From Saccharum officinarum (taxonomy: Eukaryota > Streptophyta > Magnoliopsida > Poales > Poaceae): a DNA stretch of 64,000 bases. Within the stretch, counting starts at the first letter, position 1. Each line of letters opens with the position of its first letter. Positions 11,091 through 23,175 of this stretch are shown here, piece after piece. The notes beneath the pieces were generated by a model that was given only the letters and a program-made list of their open reading frames with translations, had not been told where the DNA came from and did no database searches. The stretch is taken from positions 14,906,346-14,970,345 of the forward strand of contig CM036215.1 in NCBI GenBank assembly GCA_020631735.1, read 5' to 3'. The translations under genes and the position numbers were made by a program.

Positions 11091-11649
11091 CAAATCTCGG
11101 GACGAGATTTTTATAAGGGGAGAGGGCTGTAACACCCTGGTGTTACGCAAGCATTTAGCATTGCAAATCATATGCATGATACATCATTGCATTCATAATC
11201 ACATATGAAGCAGAGTGCATCTTGAGTTAAAGCATTTCTGTGGAACATGATTGTTGCATATAATGGTTTAGAATTTTTTTCACCCAAATTATACTGTTTA
11301 GGCTACTAAAACATGTGTGGCTATAATTTTAAATCACCTAGAACTAGTTAGTATAATTTTTGGAGCAACTTTGGTAACCAAAGTTTTGTCAAAATTTACT
11401 TTTAAAAATATTATTAGAAAATGGTCAAAAACCCTCCCTATTTAGCTTTTATTCTCCAATTCAAAATTTGTTGGGAATTTGGAGTTGGTCCCTTAATAAA
11501 AGTTGTAGAGAATTAAATTCTAAGCAACTTTTATTTTTGGGCCATTTTCAGAAAAAGTCATCTTCTTGCTCAAAATGAGATTTTAAAACTGTTAATTGAA
11601 TTTATTTGAAAATTTATTGGAAATAAAAATGGAAAAATCATTTCTTACT

Positions 11650-12480
11650 GAATCGGGCCGCCGCAACCCTTTCGGCCCGCTGGCCAAAGCGGCCCGGTTC
11701 CCCCCCCGCGCTCGCGCGCCCGCGGCAGCTCCACGGCCCGCCCCACGCCCGCGCGGCCGTCTCCTTCTCCCGCCCGCGCGCCTCGCTGTCCCCACCGTGG
11801 TAGGCCGCGCCCGCCACGTGGCGAGCGCATGCCAGCGACGCCGGCCAGATGGCGCCCCGGTCGCCCTCACCAGCGCGCGCGCTCGCCACTAAAAACCCGC
11901 CCGCAGCGCCTCGCCCTTCTTCTTTCCTCTTTTCGCCTTGCTCTTTCCCGCGCCCACCGGCCGCAGTTCCTTCTCCGCCACCACACGCGCCATCACCGGA
12001 GACGCGCGTTCCGGCCATTCCGTCTCACCGCGAGCCGCTCCATCTTGCCCCGGGCTTCTCCTCCCTCTGGCGCAGCCCGCGCTCACCTCAACCGCCCGTG
12101 GTAAGCCTTCCCTCCGCGGGAATCGCTCACCGGAGTTCCGGCCGACCTCGCCGGAGATTTCCACTCCGTGGGCCACTCCTCTCCGCTCTACCTTTTTCCC
12201 TTCTTGCGCGCGCATCTTGTTCGCCTCGACTCACCGGTGCTCGAGCACCCTTCCGGTGATCGTATCGTGGTCGGGGATGGCCGGCCGGTGACCACCCGCG
12301 CCACCGTTCCGCCATGGACGGTGGTGACCGGTCCTCCGAGCTCCGTTGGCCACTGCGTGTGTGCCATCGAGTTCGCGAGATCGAGGTGGTCCGCATGGTG
12401 ACCTTGGCCTAGCCGGAGGCCTCACCGCCGACGAGCTGTGGCCGCCGCCTTCTCTCTCTCTCTCCCTGTGACTGACCCGT
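11650..12480 (+). other. GC-rich exon-like island inside the gypsy LTR
   Basis: A sharp GC island within an AT-rich LTR. Open frames appear on both strands and in several phases, the usual artefact of high GC, so I call no protein. It resembles a grass promoter and first exon; GTGGTAAGCC near 12099-12108 could be a splice donor. Confidence 0.4.
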
Positions 12481-13505
12481 GGGGGTCTCGGGCCCACATG
12501 TCTGTCTCGTGTGTGTTCTTTGGGTTCATTTTTGGGGTGCGTGTAGCGCTTGAGCGGTCGGATTCAAAAAGATTTAAATAAAATATTTTTCTAGAAAATG
12601 ATAAAAGGCTTCTAAAATCCATAACTTGCTCATTTTAGCTCCAAACATTGTGAAATAAATTTTGGTAGACTTCTTAGGACTAGATCTATGATGTTAAAAT
12701 ATTGCATGTCAAGTTTGAAATACTTTTTTGTAGGGTTTTTATTTAATCACTGAAATTGTTGTTTCCTTGATAAATATGTAATAAATCATAGAAAGCTCAG
12801 AAAAATATGGTTTCAATTTTTTTTAATCTTTTTGGGTAATGTACTTTCTAGAAAAAATATGTTTCATGCATGTTCTGTAGAAAAATTTTTATGTGTAGTA
12901 CAAGTGCTTATTATTGTTAATAATTGTTATTTTTTATAGAGAGGAAAATATAAATAAAATATGCATATAATAATTTTTCTATAGTGATTGTTTATTGTGT
13001 AGAATGTAGGAAAAATGCTAAATCTGTTGTTTGATACTTTTCATAGTGTAAAGTATTTTTATGCTCATTTTTAGGTCTTAGATTGTTATTTTTGTGTAGG
13101 CAGTTCTAGTACTCCAAATGTAATGAATTTTTTGTGGCATGCTAGATTAGATGCTAGTAAGCTACTGTAATTTTATCAGATTTTTTATGCTACCAAAATA
13201 AGTGTTGCTATTCAAACATAGTGTCAACTAGGATTTAATTAACCTTGTTAATGCAAGATTATTTGATAAGATTTGCTTTGGTGTATCTTTGAAGCATCTT
13301 AGATTTCTAGGGTGAGTTGGCATGGTAGAGAATGTTAGTAGTAGTATACGAGTACATATTCTTGGATGATGTGGACTACCTTGTAGAAGAGTTGTATTCC
13401 TACTTTATGCAATAAAGTAAACCTGTTCATCTACATCTCATGATCATTACATGTCATTTCTGCAATGCACCTAGACATGAGCACTTATACATTTGCATCA
13501 TACAG

Positions 13506-13690
13506 GATCACAAGAAGTAACTCCGGTAGCAGTTCCCGAGGAGCCAGAAGAGCAGTCCGAGGTGTAAGAGCAGGAGGTGCCCGAAGCCGACGAGGAGGTC
13601 GATGAGGATCTTCCAGAGTGCCCCGACCACCGCCCGAGCTCTTTCGAAAGAGGCAAGCCCCGGAGCATTTCTCTCCCGGTTTGCAAATAT
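13506..13690 (+). other. Acidic exon-like patch inside the gypsy LTR
   Basis: Follows a good acceptor-like CATACAG. One frame reads a Pro/Glu-rich acidic stretch (PEEPEEQSEV, one stop, then EADEEVDEDLPECP and SSFERGKPRSISLP). The amino-acid bias and single stop look like a once-coding exon. Product unknown. Confidence 0.35.
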
Positions 13691-15123
13691 TTTATTAATG
13701 CTTTACTTTAACTGATGCATTACGTTTAGGAGTTGTTTGCAACCGTTGCTACATTATACCTTGTTACCCTCGTTCTACCATATCCTTGTTACATTGGTAT
13801 TCGTAGTCAAGAAATGCTTAGCTTGCTTAGACCGGTAGAAGTTGGGTGATTTCCTGTCACCTGCGAGCTATAGGTGGTTACCTGGATCTGTTTGAATAAG
13901 TATGTCATCGTAGAATAACTAAGTGTTAATGTGAAATTGAGACCGGACGGAGACTTGCAGGGTTTTAGACTGTAGTGTTTTCCGTCTATATCGATTAAGG
14001 ACCGACCGTTGTTGGGCCTCGAGTTATGTTGAACGCATGCATTACATTTAGCTGGCCGAATAATGTACATTTCGACCGCGAAGCTGGGAGATTATTCGGG
14101 CCGAGTGGATTGCCCGCAACGCACTGTACCAGAGCAGGTGTGGTAGGACACGGGGGTGCGATGATAAGGCCAAAGAGCAGTCGGGCGGCTCCCGGGTACA
14201 TATGGTTCCTAGCAAACTTGAGACTTTACCTGAATGGTTGACTCGGTGACCAATATCTCACTTTAGCGGGTGAGTGAGGTTTGTGTGAGAAATAAAGTAC
14301 CAGCTGGTTAATAATCGATTCGAATCGCCATCGTTCACTGGATAGTGAACACTTGACTTGAGTTACTTCATCGTAGTAATATTGATGGAACACTTGGACA
14401 GTTATATGGAATATAACATGATGAGAGTTGTTAATGATCATTGGTTATCCTTACTTGTTTAATTACATGTTACTCTAGTACAGGTGTAAATGTAGTTGAC
14501 AGGTTAATAAAGATTTAGCTTGATATAAAAGCTTCTGAAAAAGATTCTTTAAATGCTAAAAATGTCTTTTTGCAAATGATTCAGCTACCCTACCAAGAAG
14601 CCTGTCATGATCCTTGGTCTCATTTTATTTTTAGTTATGTCGGGTAAGTCTAGCTGAGTACCTTCTCGTACTCAGGGTTTTGTTCCCACTTGTTGCAGAT
14701 GGACAGATGTATTACGGCTACTGTATCAACTGCCTTTATCCTGCGATGGGTGAAGCTTAAGATCATGGACAGTGGTCATTCCCTACGTCTCGTCTGATGC
14801 TTTTGTTGGAAATGATCATCAGCTGGCACTTTATTTCGAACTCTGTGTGAGTGTGTGGTTTGAACTAAATGCTTCCGCTACTTTTATTTGAACTTGGTTT
14901 GTAATAACTATGTTTAAACTCCGATATATCTACGATGTGAACTTCTATGTAATTTGTGATGGTGACCTCTAAACTTATTACGATCTTGACTAGTATGTAA
15001 GTTGGTTTGAAATCCGTCGTAATTTCACAGACTACCGGGTTATACGGACTTAAGTTTGCTAAATCGTCTGCTTGATGGATGATTTTCTTACTTAATTTCG
15101 TATAATTGGTCGGTTCTGTTACA

Positions 15124-17922
15124 TGAGAAATTTTACCTCTTTATTATTATAGGTATAGATTAGAAAAATACTGAAATTAATTTAATCTTTATGTATCATT
15201 AATAATAATGAAATTTATTTATATATATACTATTAAATAGTTTCAACGTATCATTAGTAATGTTAAATAAAATAATTAGCCACTTGTCCTGGAGTTAAAA
15301 CTTTTAAATCTATACCACTCCGAAAGCAACTCAATTTCCTCCGGTCCCCCAAATCTATAATGAAGTTTTTCAAAAGCAGCAAGGAAGGCAAGGAACCAAA
15401 CCGAGACAGGATCAAAATCAGCAAATCGATCTAAATCCAAACCCAAATCCGTCTTTCCAAATACATCGAACCGGAAAATATCCATGGCGAACCGACCTTG
15501 TGCAATGTTGTTTGACGGCAAGGGGATAAGCACGACGCTGTGCCACTGCTGGATGCCGGAGATATTTCCGTCGACACTGTCATGGCTACCGACGGTGAGC
15601 ACCACGCCGAGCTCGGGCACCAGTTCCTCCCCTTCCTCCCACCCGAGCTCGCCCTCTCCTTTCCTCCTCTTCCCCTCTGCTCGCTGCTCGGAGCCGCTGC
15701 CATCAAGGCCTGCAAGGGAGCACCGCGCCCCTGCCTTCGCCGCGCCAGAGCCGCGCCCGTCGAGCCGCCCTCACCTTGCTCCGCCGCGTCGCACCGGAGC
15801 CGCCTGCTTCATGCTCTGCCTCGCCGTTCTTCACTCGCTGCTGTGCACGTATCGCAGGGAAATGACATACTCCATGCCGGCCTGGGCCTCCGCTAGCTTG
15901 CGCTTGAGGCCGCCGCCGGCCCACCGTCCTGCTCCCTCCTTCTCTCCACTGCTCTCTGCTCTTCCCCGCCTCACGCCATCTCCCTTCTCTCCTTCTCCTC
16001 TCCCTGTTGAAGACGGGCGCAGAAGCCACGCGTGGTGCCGCTGCCGCCGCTGAGCAGCGCCACCGCCCGGTGCCTTGCTCTGGACGCTTGTGCCCTCCAT
16101 CCTCCCCTCTCTCTTCCTTCCTATCTCTTTCGCTCCTTCTGACCGCACGGCGTGAATGGGAAAAGGATGAGGACGACGACATCCAGAGCAGAGTACTTGG
16201 CCACATCGCCTTGGCCAATTGGAGTAGGCCACGCCTGGCCGCGGACCCCGCCCGTCATAGGCTCCACTCCCTCTTCTCCTTTTCTATGGACACTGTCCGT
16301 GTGAAATAAAGAGAGGGAGGAGGCAAGTTCACATATCGGTGTATAAGCCCACACGCACAGAGCAGCAGGCAGCGCCCACAGCTTGGGTCCACACGTTGGC
16401 CAGCAGGGATTGTATACGGGAAACGTATAGAGTAAAAGGTAAGCCTGTTAGTTATAGAAAAATTCATAGAAAATTTCTAAATTAACTAGAATCACCCTAG
16501 ATCATACCTATATAGAAGTGTCACCCATTTTCATTAGTAAAAATTGTATAAGTAATTACCATGCCTATTTCCATTCGCGTTTAGCCCGATAAACTTAGAT
16601 AATTTATATCTCGCCCATTTCAATTCCAAATTACGTAATTCTTTCACCATAAATCTTCTAAAATAAAACTCTACATAATAATACCATTTCTCCTAATTAT
16701 TGATGCCCATTTAAATTCTAGATATGATTGCTTTTTCTTTTTCTTATTTAAATATTAGATCGTAGTTGCATCCATTAGTTAAATACCGCGTAGCCACATG
16801 CGACCATGTACAAATATATGCTAGACTCCGTATATAAATACACATGGATAATATTACATGGAAAGTAGTGATATATTGGCACCCATGCCAATATATACGC
16901 GATAGGAATATATATACCCGTATATAGTTATATCTACCTCACGTAGATGTCCCGAGCTACGACAAGGTCACAAACAGTCAAGGTACCGATGGTCCCTCAA
17001 CACTTGTGCTTGTTGGGACGACTGCGGGGACTGAGGTCATGCCGGTGGTTGGGTTGGGCTATGAAGGCCCTATGAGGCGAGGGTGCGGCTCCCCGAGCGA
17101 AAGATATTATGGAAGAAAGCAAAAAAAAAAAACAGTCGAGGGTCCTATAGACCTACACTTGGCGAGGCATAGGCGAGGTGTCGTGTCAAGGGTGGTTCCC
17201 CAACAAACATTAACTCATATTATATTATAGATGCCCTTCATTTAAAAAATTATATATATATTTGAAATTTTATTGAAAATGATATGTATCATTTATGTCA
17301 TTATTTTCCATTAAGATATGATAGGTTGTTTCTCCCGTTGCAACACACGGGCATGTCCTTGGTAGATATGGATAAATGTCGGATATTCTATTTTTGTGGA
17401 ATAATATCTGAAATCGGTTAGAGAAAATTATAGAAGACGAATCCGAATATGTTCCTTTAGTATCCACATTAAAAACGAATATTTATATTATAAGTTTTAT
17501 CAGATACATACGAATGTTGATTTCCATTTTCCATCCCTAATCTTTGGAGATCTATTTTCAGATATAATCGTTTGACCACCAGTAGAAATGTGTATGATGT
17601 AAGCAGGCAATAGCCGAGAGAGGGCAGAGGGGTACGGGCCGGGTTTGAATTAAAAAAACGTACGCGTGCGTGTGTATATTTCACATGACAAATCATATTG
17701 TAGTGGAGGCTTAAGTCGGTTGCTTGGGTGTCCATGCAAGCCAACCATTTTTCATGGGCCTTTTGCCCAATGTATGGTTTAACCAAACCTTTAATAAACA
17801 CTACCAGTAATGTAATGTGTATGTGACATCGGTTCATATTGTAATGTGTGGAGCTTACATCTGTTAATGAAAGGCCATGAAGGCCAGGTTATGCTAAAAA
17901 AAACTACTATGTTTTCTATTGC
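15124..17922. other. Intergenic region with a GC-rich island
   Basis: 15484-16310 is GC- and CT-rich with overlapping open frames on both strands (up to 189 codons at 15484-16053 on plus). None shows a recognisable domain and all look low-complexity; a captured gene fragment or an old 5' exon is possible. 16440-16960 is AT-rich with nothing recognised. 17000-17210 looks like retroelement debris. 17260-17560 contains a phrase (CCCGTTGCAACACACGGG) common in grass repeats and a degenerate relative of the hAT MITEs found at 54277 and 56497. Confidence 0.45.
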
Positions 17923-18223
17923 ACTACTATCTAAAGGATTTTAGAGACGATTGAAAAGTCTCTCTCAGCTGCGTCTATTTTTTGTTTCTACAAACTTTTA
18001 TAGAGACGGACCCCACCCAGCAACCTCATGCGTGCACCGTCGCAAGCCACAAGTCACACAATATTTTGCGCACTTTTGCGGCCATAGGGGATCAAACCCA
18101 CGACCTCAATTCGTACGTTACTCCACTAACCACTTTACCCCAAAGAAAGTTGTGCCCATAACCATATTCATTCTCCCGGTATTATCTTTATCTAGTTTCG
18201 AAATGAGTATTTGGTACCCTAAA

Positions 18224-18780
18224 CGAATTCAAATAAAAAGGTCTTCAACTGCAAAGTTGTAGATATTGTTGAGACCTACAACTTTGGTTTTGATCATTTT
18301 TCCATCCGAGATTATTGAAAATTTTTCAAATGTGACAAACTCAAATGTAATTTTTCTTGGATAGTTTACAAATGATTTGAAATGAAAAAGTTGTCAACTA
18401 CAAGGTTTTATAACTATTCGAGATCTACAACTTTGGTTTCGGTCATTCTCCATCCGATGTCATTTGAAAAAATTCAAATTTGAATATGTGAGGACTTCGA
18501 ACTAAATTTTGAGACCATAGATTATTTGAAATGAAAAAGTTCTCAACTGCATTTTTTATATCTTTTCAAGATCTACAACTTTGGTTTTGGTCATTTGTCC
18601 ACCCGAGGTCATTCACAAAACTTAAGAAGTTTTAAAATTCAAAATGTGAGAACTTCAAATAGAATTTGATGGATCCAAATGATTATGAAAAAGTTATCAA
18701 CTATAGAGTTTTAGATCTCTCCAAGATGTGCAACTTTGATATAAAGTTTGTCTTTATCCAACTTTATTTAAAAAAGTTAA
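18224..18780 (+). repeat. Degenerate ~150-bp tandem array (about 4 units)
   Basis: Each unit contains GAAAAAGTTNTCAACT, then AGATCTACAACTTTGG and TCATTYTCCATCCGA in the same order. Units begin near 18224, 18367, 18520 and 18678 and have diverged strongly. Such arrays are common in subterminal regions of grass CACTA elements. Confidence 0.7.
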
Positions 18781-18882
18781 GAATTTTACTGTGTTGCACA
18801 TATTTTTAGAAATGTTTTTAAGACCGAGCCGCCTTTACAAATCCATTTAAAGAATGCACCTGTAGAGGCAGTTTCATATAGA

Positions 18883-19167
18883 GGCCTTGTTCAGTTCCCG
18901 AATTTGGGCACCCGATTCGGGCACTGTAGGTACAGTGCCCGTGTCGGAACACTGTAGCAACTTTTGTTTTTTAGTGCAAAAAAATTATCCAAAAATTGAT
19001 TAATTAGACTCAAAATATTCGTCTCGCAAAGTACAACAAAACTGTGCAATTAGTTTTTGATTTCATCTACATTTAGTACTCCATGCATTTGCCGATATTT
19101 TTATGTGATGAGAAATCTCCTTTTTGCATAGTACAATTTGGGGTGGAATTGGAAACTAAACAAGGCC
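18883..19167. mobile_element. MITE A (Tourist-like), inside the CACTA relic
   Basis: Termini GGCCTTGTTCAGTTCC and, inverted, GGCCTTGTTTAGTTTCC. Flanked on both sides by AGA. Removing the MITE rejoins the CACTA-like flank. Confidence 0.8.
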
Positions 19168-19190
19168 AGAGCCGCCTTTAAAATGAAAAG

Positions 19191-19719
19191 GGAAAGACAA
19201 CCCTAAATGATAAAACTTTGAAAAAAGGTAAAATCCCGAGGTGACCCGAAAGTGTTCGTAAAGAAAATGTTAATGTGGTGACCATGAGGGGTGATAAGTC
19301 CATTCGTGATCTACCATATCCTAAGCGGACAGGAACGAAGGATGAAGCAAGCAATGATATGGAGGACGAAGACAACCATATCCACGACTTCGAAGAACAA
19401 AGGGAAATACAACCCTAGATGAATTTGAGGACACGAGGATGTTTCCATTTCCCACTCGCAGCCACAAGCCAATCCGTGGACGAACAATTCACAAAGTTGG
19501 TCAAAGTAATCCAAAACCTATAATACACATTCCGTTGCTTGCGACAGATACAAGATACCTCAAGGACATCCTATAAACAACAAAAGGCCGATGCCTAACA
19601 GGCTAACACGGATATTATGTAGAGGTCTTGAAGTAAGGTAAATATATTTTACCAATTACCACAAGGAAGCTAAAGCAATTCCCATGTGGACAGGTTCCAC
19701 CACGAGTACGCGAGTACAC
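19191..19719. other. Intergenic, nothing recognised
   Basis: Mixed-composition sequence with short open frames on the minus strand that show no domain or codon support. Confidence 0.5.
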
Positions 19720-19722
19720 TTA

Positions 19723-19953
19723 GGGTGTGTTTAGATTGGTGTAAAGTTCCTGTAGCACTTTTTGTTGTTATTTAGTAAAACTTATCCAATCATGGACTAA
19801 CTAGGCTTAAAAGATTTGTCTCGACATTTACAGACAAACTGTGCAATTAGTTTTTTTTTACCTATATTTAATGCTCCATGCATGCGTCTAAAGATTTGAT
19901 GTGACGAAGAATCTTGTAAATTTTTTGGAATTTTGAAGAAACTAAACACTGCC
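19723..19953. mobile_element. MITE B (Tourist-like)
   Basis: Ends GGGTGTGTTTAG and CTAAACACTGCC form a terminal inverted repeat. Flanking TTA occurs at 19720-19722 and 19954-19956, a classic PIF/Harbinger target duplication. It carries the family core GACGAATC/AGCCTAGTTAGTCCA in inverse sense. Confidence 0.85.
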
Positions 19954-20350
19954 TTAACCGGATGAACATGTTGCAATCTCAAGTTAATTGACTGAGCTAG
20001 GTTACAGGCGAGGAGTTCAGCGACAAACGAAAACAGAGGATACAATAAAGAACCTAATCTAGCTTCGCGCACGCAGTCACTAGACAGCCGGTCAGCAGCG
20101 AGCAGTCACAATACCAACGTCACAGCCACGCACAGACTGTCATGCAAGGCCGGCCGGCACGTCATGTCGTGCCGTCAATAATCGATCAGAAGATGCAGGA
20201 AAAGTTGAGACATTTTTGTACAGGATGGAAGGGAGGGCCGGAGGGGAGAGCCAAAAAGCGCGAGCCCTGATTAGCCTTGTTGTCCGTGTGCCCCCGTGAG
20301 GCCATGAGCACGATGAGCAGAGCAATAATGCTCTTGGCAAGGTCCAGTCA

Positions 20351-21641
20351 TTACGACGGGCTCAAGCAGCTGGAGCAGCCCAGCAGCCGCAGGATCCTCA
20401 GCCAGCCATCCTTCTGCAATGAGTCATGACAGTTCGTGCGTGTCAGCTATCACAGCTGCGGTCATGCACTGTTAAATAGATCATCACATGAACGTTAAGA
20501 CCGCAATAAGAGTAAGAAGAAAACTAAGTGCTCATCTGTGACTGCAAATCCGTGTGAGAAGTTTTAAGCTTGTATTCTTCTTGTTTGGCCGCGTTCACTT
20601 CCCCCTCCCAACCCAAAATATTTCCTCTTACACACATCACATCAAATCTTTCGACGCATGCATGGAGCATTAAACGTAGGTAAAAAAGATAACTAATTGC
20701 ATAGTTTGTCTGTAAATATCGGGACGAATCTTTTGAGCCTAGTTAGTCCATAATTGGATAAATTTTGTCAAATAACAACGAAAGATGCTACAGTAACTTT
20801 TCAGCTACTTTTCGCGAAGTGAACACACCCTTTCTTTCTTTTGCATCGATTACCTAAGCACGTTTTACATGGGCTTTTTAGGTGCTCTAATAATGGATAT
20901 TTGCAATCGTGGTTTCTGAATGTTTTCGAACCTCAACCTACCATGCATCTTTGCCATCGATGCAAAATGGACTGACTGCAAATAAATGAATCATAGGCAG
21001 TAATGTGCGTACCCTTGCTCCTGGCGGCTTTCCGTAGAGCATCATGTCCGGTGGAACCCCGTAGAGGTCGTCGTCGACGGGTTTGGCCACCGTGAAGCAG
21101 GACCTCCTCGCCGCCGCCGCGTAGGCTCCCGAGTCGGCCACTTTGCTCCGCCTCGTCTGCACGTGCCCCTGTGGCGCCTCCGCCGCCGTAGGCAGCTTGG
21201 CCGCATTGAAACCGTCGCCGCCGCGCCGTCGTCTCCCCTGCACGACGAGCATTACCCATTCGATCGATAAGCAACAAGCCAACACATCCTCAAAAAATTA
21301 ATAAAACAAGAGCCGTTGATAAAAAGAAAGTAGTGGTTGTGATTGATACGCGTACCGTCTTGGGTGCTGCTTTCTGCGGCGTGGCGAGGTCGAAGAATGG
21401 GGTCATGACGGCCGGCCATGTGCCGTTGCCGCTGCCGATGCCGTCGCCGTCGGCGCCGTGGTGGTTCCACTCCCCGAACGCCGGGATGCGCATGCGCCTC
21501 CCGTTCGGCATTGATGATCTCTGAAGCATGAGAGGAAACAAATAAAAGGAACCGTTAGTGCTACTTGCAAGCGGCCGAAAAGATATATAATCCCTCGTGC
21601 AGCTGCGCAAATACGCTCATGAGTCAATGACTGACCTTCAT
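20351..21641 (-). CDS. NOI/RIN4-like protein, four coding exons
   Basis: Exons 21636-21641 (ATG AAG only), 21356-21520, 21013-21237 and 20351-20413, all with GT-AG borders and phase 0, giving 152 residues. The second exon encodes the NOI core RIPAFGEWN (residues 13-21) and a degenerate PFFDLA end. PAFGEW fits the P-x-F-G-x-W site at which the bacterial protease AvrRpt2 cuts RIN4-family proteins. The C-terminal half has the family's VDDDLYGVPP motif and ends LLGCSSCLSPS; these Cys residues are plausible palmitoylation sites for plasma-membrane attachment. RIN4-family proteins are membrane-bound regulators of plant immunity. A MITE lies in the third intron. The two-codon first exon is inferred from splice sites, so the start is the least certain part. 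Confidence 0.78.
20587..20830. mobile_element. MITE C, in an intron of the NOI gene
   Basis: Ends GGCCGCGTTCACTTCC and GAAGTGAACACACCC; TTT on both sides. Lies wholly inside the intron 20414-21012, so splicing may tolerate it. Same subfamily as the MITEs at 30167 and 58214, in opposite orientation. Confidence 0.8.
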
Positions 21642-21788
21642 TAGCAGGAGAGGGAGAGAGATGAGAGAATTGGAAAGAGGAAAATTCTGTTCACAATGTA
21701 GAAAGGAGTGTATTATCAGAGAGCTCAGCAGTGTGCTTCGTAAGGAAGAGGAGGACGGTAGTGGGGGGCCACCTGGACATGTAGACCC

Positions 21789-22028
21789 GGGCACCGTTTA
21801 GATGCCAAAAATTTTGCCAAAATTTTCAGATTTCCCGTCACATCGAATCTTTGACGCATGCATTAAGCATTAAATATAGATAAAAAATAAAACTAATTAC
21901 ACAGTTTAGACGAAATGGACGAGACAAATCTTTTAAGCCTAATTAGACTATGATTGGAAAATATTTAACAAATAACAACGAAACTACTATAATAGCGTTT
22001 CGCCAAAAATTTTGTCAACTAAACAGCC
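21789..22028. mobile_element. MITE D (Tourist-like), upstream of the NOI gene
   Basis: Starts GGGCACCGTTTAGATGCC and ends AACTAAACAGCCT. Very similar to the copy at 24703. It lies about 150 bases upstream of the NOI start codon and so may fall in its promoter. Confidence 0.75.
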
Positions 22029-22148
22029 TCCCGGTGTGCGTCGTAAGGAAGAGGACGACGACGGCAGGAGGGGGCCCACATGGACATGGAGACCCACTGC
22101 GTGCGTGTGGGGCCAATGGGACAGTGCAGATTGTGTACTCCTACCTAA

Positions 22149-22635
22149 GGCCATGTTTAGATCACAAAAGACTCAAAAAAAAATACACAGTACTCATCAC
22201 ATCAAATCTTTAGACGTATGCATGAAGTATTAAATGTAGGTAAAAAATAACTAATTACACAGTTTGTCTGTAAGGCCCAGTTTAGATCCAGAAAATTTTG
22301 CAAAAGAACAATAGATTCCCCGTCACATCGAATTTTTGGACGCATGCATGAAGCATTAAATATAGATAAAAAATAAAACTAATTACACAGTTTAGACGAA
22401 ATGGACGAGACGAATCTTTTAAGCCTAATTAGATCATAATTGGACACTAATTGCCAAATAACAACGAAAATGCTACAGTTGCATTTTGCCAAAATTTTTG
22501 GCAACTAAACAAGGCCTAAATGTCGAGACGAATCTTTTGAGCCTAGTTTATCCATGGTTAGACAAATTTTACCAAATGACAACGAAAGTGCTACAGGAAT
22601 TTTTTTCCCAAAAAATTTGCCATCTGAACACGCCC
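22149..22635. mobile_element. MITE E, split by MITE F
   Basis: Ends GGCCATGTTTAGATC and ATCTGAACACGCCC, with TAA at 22146-22148 and 22636-22638. The element reads continuously when 22274-22519 is removed. Confidence 0.85.
22274..22516. mobile_element. MITE F, nested inside MITE E
   Basis: Ends GGCCCAGTTTAGATCC and CAACTAAACAAGGCC; exact TAA duplication at 22271-22273 and 22517-22519. The host MITE carries a single TAA at the matching point (CTGTAAATGTCGAGACG). Confidence 0.92.
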
Positions 22636-22700
22636 TAAGCCCTTGTTTTCGGTACGTTCGAATTTCGAAATTGCTCTGGCTCTTTGCTATATTGCACCGA

Positions 22701-22932
22701 GGCCATGTTCACTTCTCAAAATATTTCCTCTGTCACCCGTCACATCGAATCTTTGGACGCATGCATGGAGCATTAAATGTAGGTAAAAAAATAACTAATT
22801 ATACAATTTGTTTGTAAAGGTCGAGATGAATCTTTTGAGCCTAATTAATTCATGGTTGGATAAATTTTGTCAAATAACAACGAAAGTGCTACAGAAATAT
22901 TTCCTCCAAATATTTCGGATCTGAACACAGCC
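22701..22932. mobile_element. MITE G (Tourist-like)
   Basis: Ends GGCCATGTTCACTTCTC and ATCTGAACACAGCC; CGA flanks both sides (22698-22700, 22933-22935). Confidence 0.8.
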
Positions 22933-23175
22933 CGAGAAGCCAAAACTGATTGATAAAGCTAAAATAGTAGTTTTACTAGCCCTAGTGTATTTTTAGATGG
23001 AAGGAAAAAAACAGCTTCTTGCTACACGAAGAAATCAGAGTCGAAGCTAGCCGGAGCTCTACGAAACGGCCGATACCAGTAGCACTTGGCATCTCTTGCT
23101 AACACAAGCAATTTTGGCCTCGTTCGACTGTGCTGATAAATCGGCTGAAAACATCGTTGGCTGATTTGTTGTGAG

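Larger units (their letters stand above)
6549..15123 (+). mobile_element. Decayed Ty3/gypsy chromovirus (Tekay/Del-like)
   Basis: Gag-pol order is gag, zinc knuckle, protease, reverse transcriptase, RNase H, integrase, chromodomain remnant, then a 4-kb 3' LTR. That order is gypsy, and a chromodomain plus very long LTRs starting TGTAACACC is typical of Tekay-type chromoviruses. The 5' LTR is cut by the Sirevirus insertion; its last recognisable part is 6549-6689, after which the LTR end, primer-binding site and gag start are missing. Several stops and frameshifts make it inactive. Confidence 0.9.
11128..15123 (+). repeat. 3' LTR of the gypsy chromovirus (3996 bp)
   Basis: Starts TGTAACA at 11128 after a purine run (AAGGGGAGAGGG) and ends TGTTACA at 15117-15123, giving a perfect 7-bp terminal inverted repeat. 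The length fits Tekay/Del-type elements. Composition is uneven: AT-rich ends surround a GC-rich island at about 11650-12480, and a second coding-like patch lies at 13506-13690. Confidence 0.9.
17923..19190 (+). mobile_element. CACTA-like element fragment
   Basis: Begins CACTACTATCT and is followed by TTTTAGAGACG, resembling the CACTA terminus plus first subterminal motif. It carries a ~150-bp degenerate array at 18224-18780 and a GAGCCGCCTTTA motif near 18825 that recurs after the inserted MITE near 19170. No transposase and no opposite CACTA end was found, so this is a fragment or a non-autonomous copy. Confidence 0.4.

Noticed and set aside
11592..12497. Many overlapping open frames in the gypsy LTR
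   Set aside because: High-GC artefact on both strands; treated as a composition island, not as genes.
15484..16053. 189-codon open frame as a gene
   Set aside because: Low-complexity Ser/Pro/Arg product, competing frames on the other strand, no motif.
18224..18780. CRISPR-like array
   Set aside because: Units are diverged and adjacent without unique spacers, and this is a plant genome.
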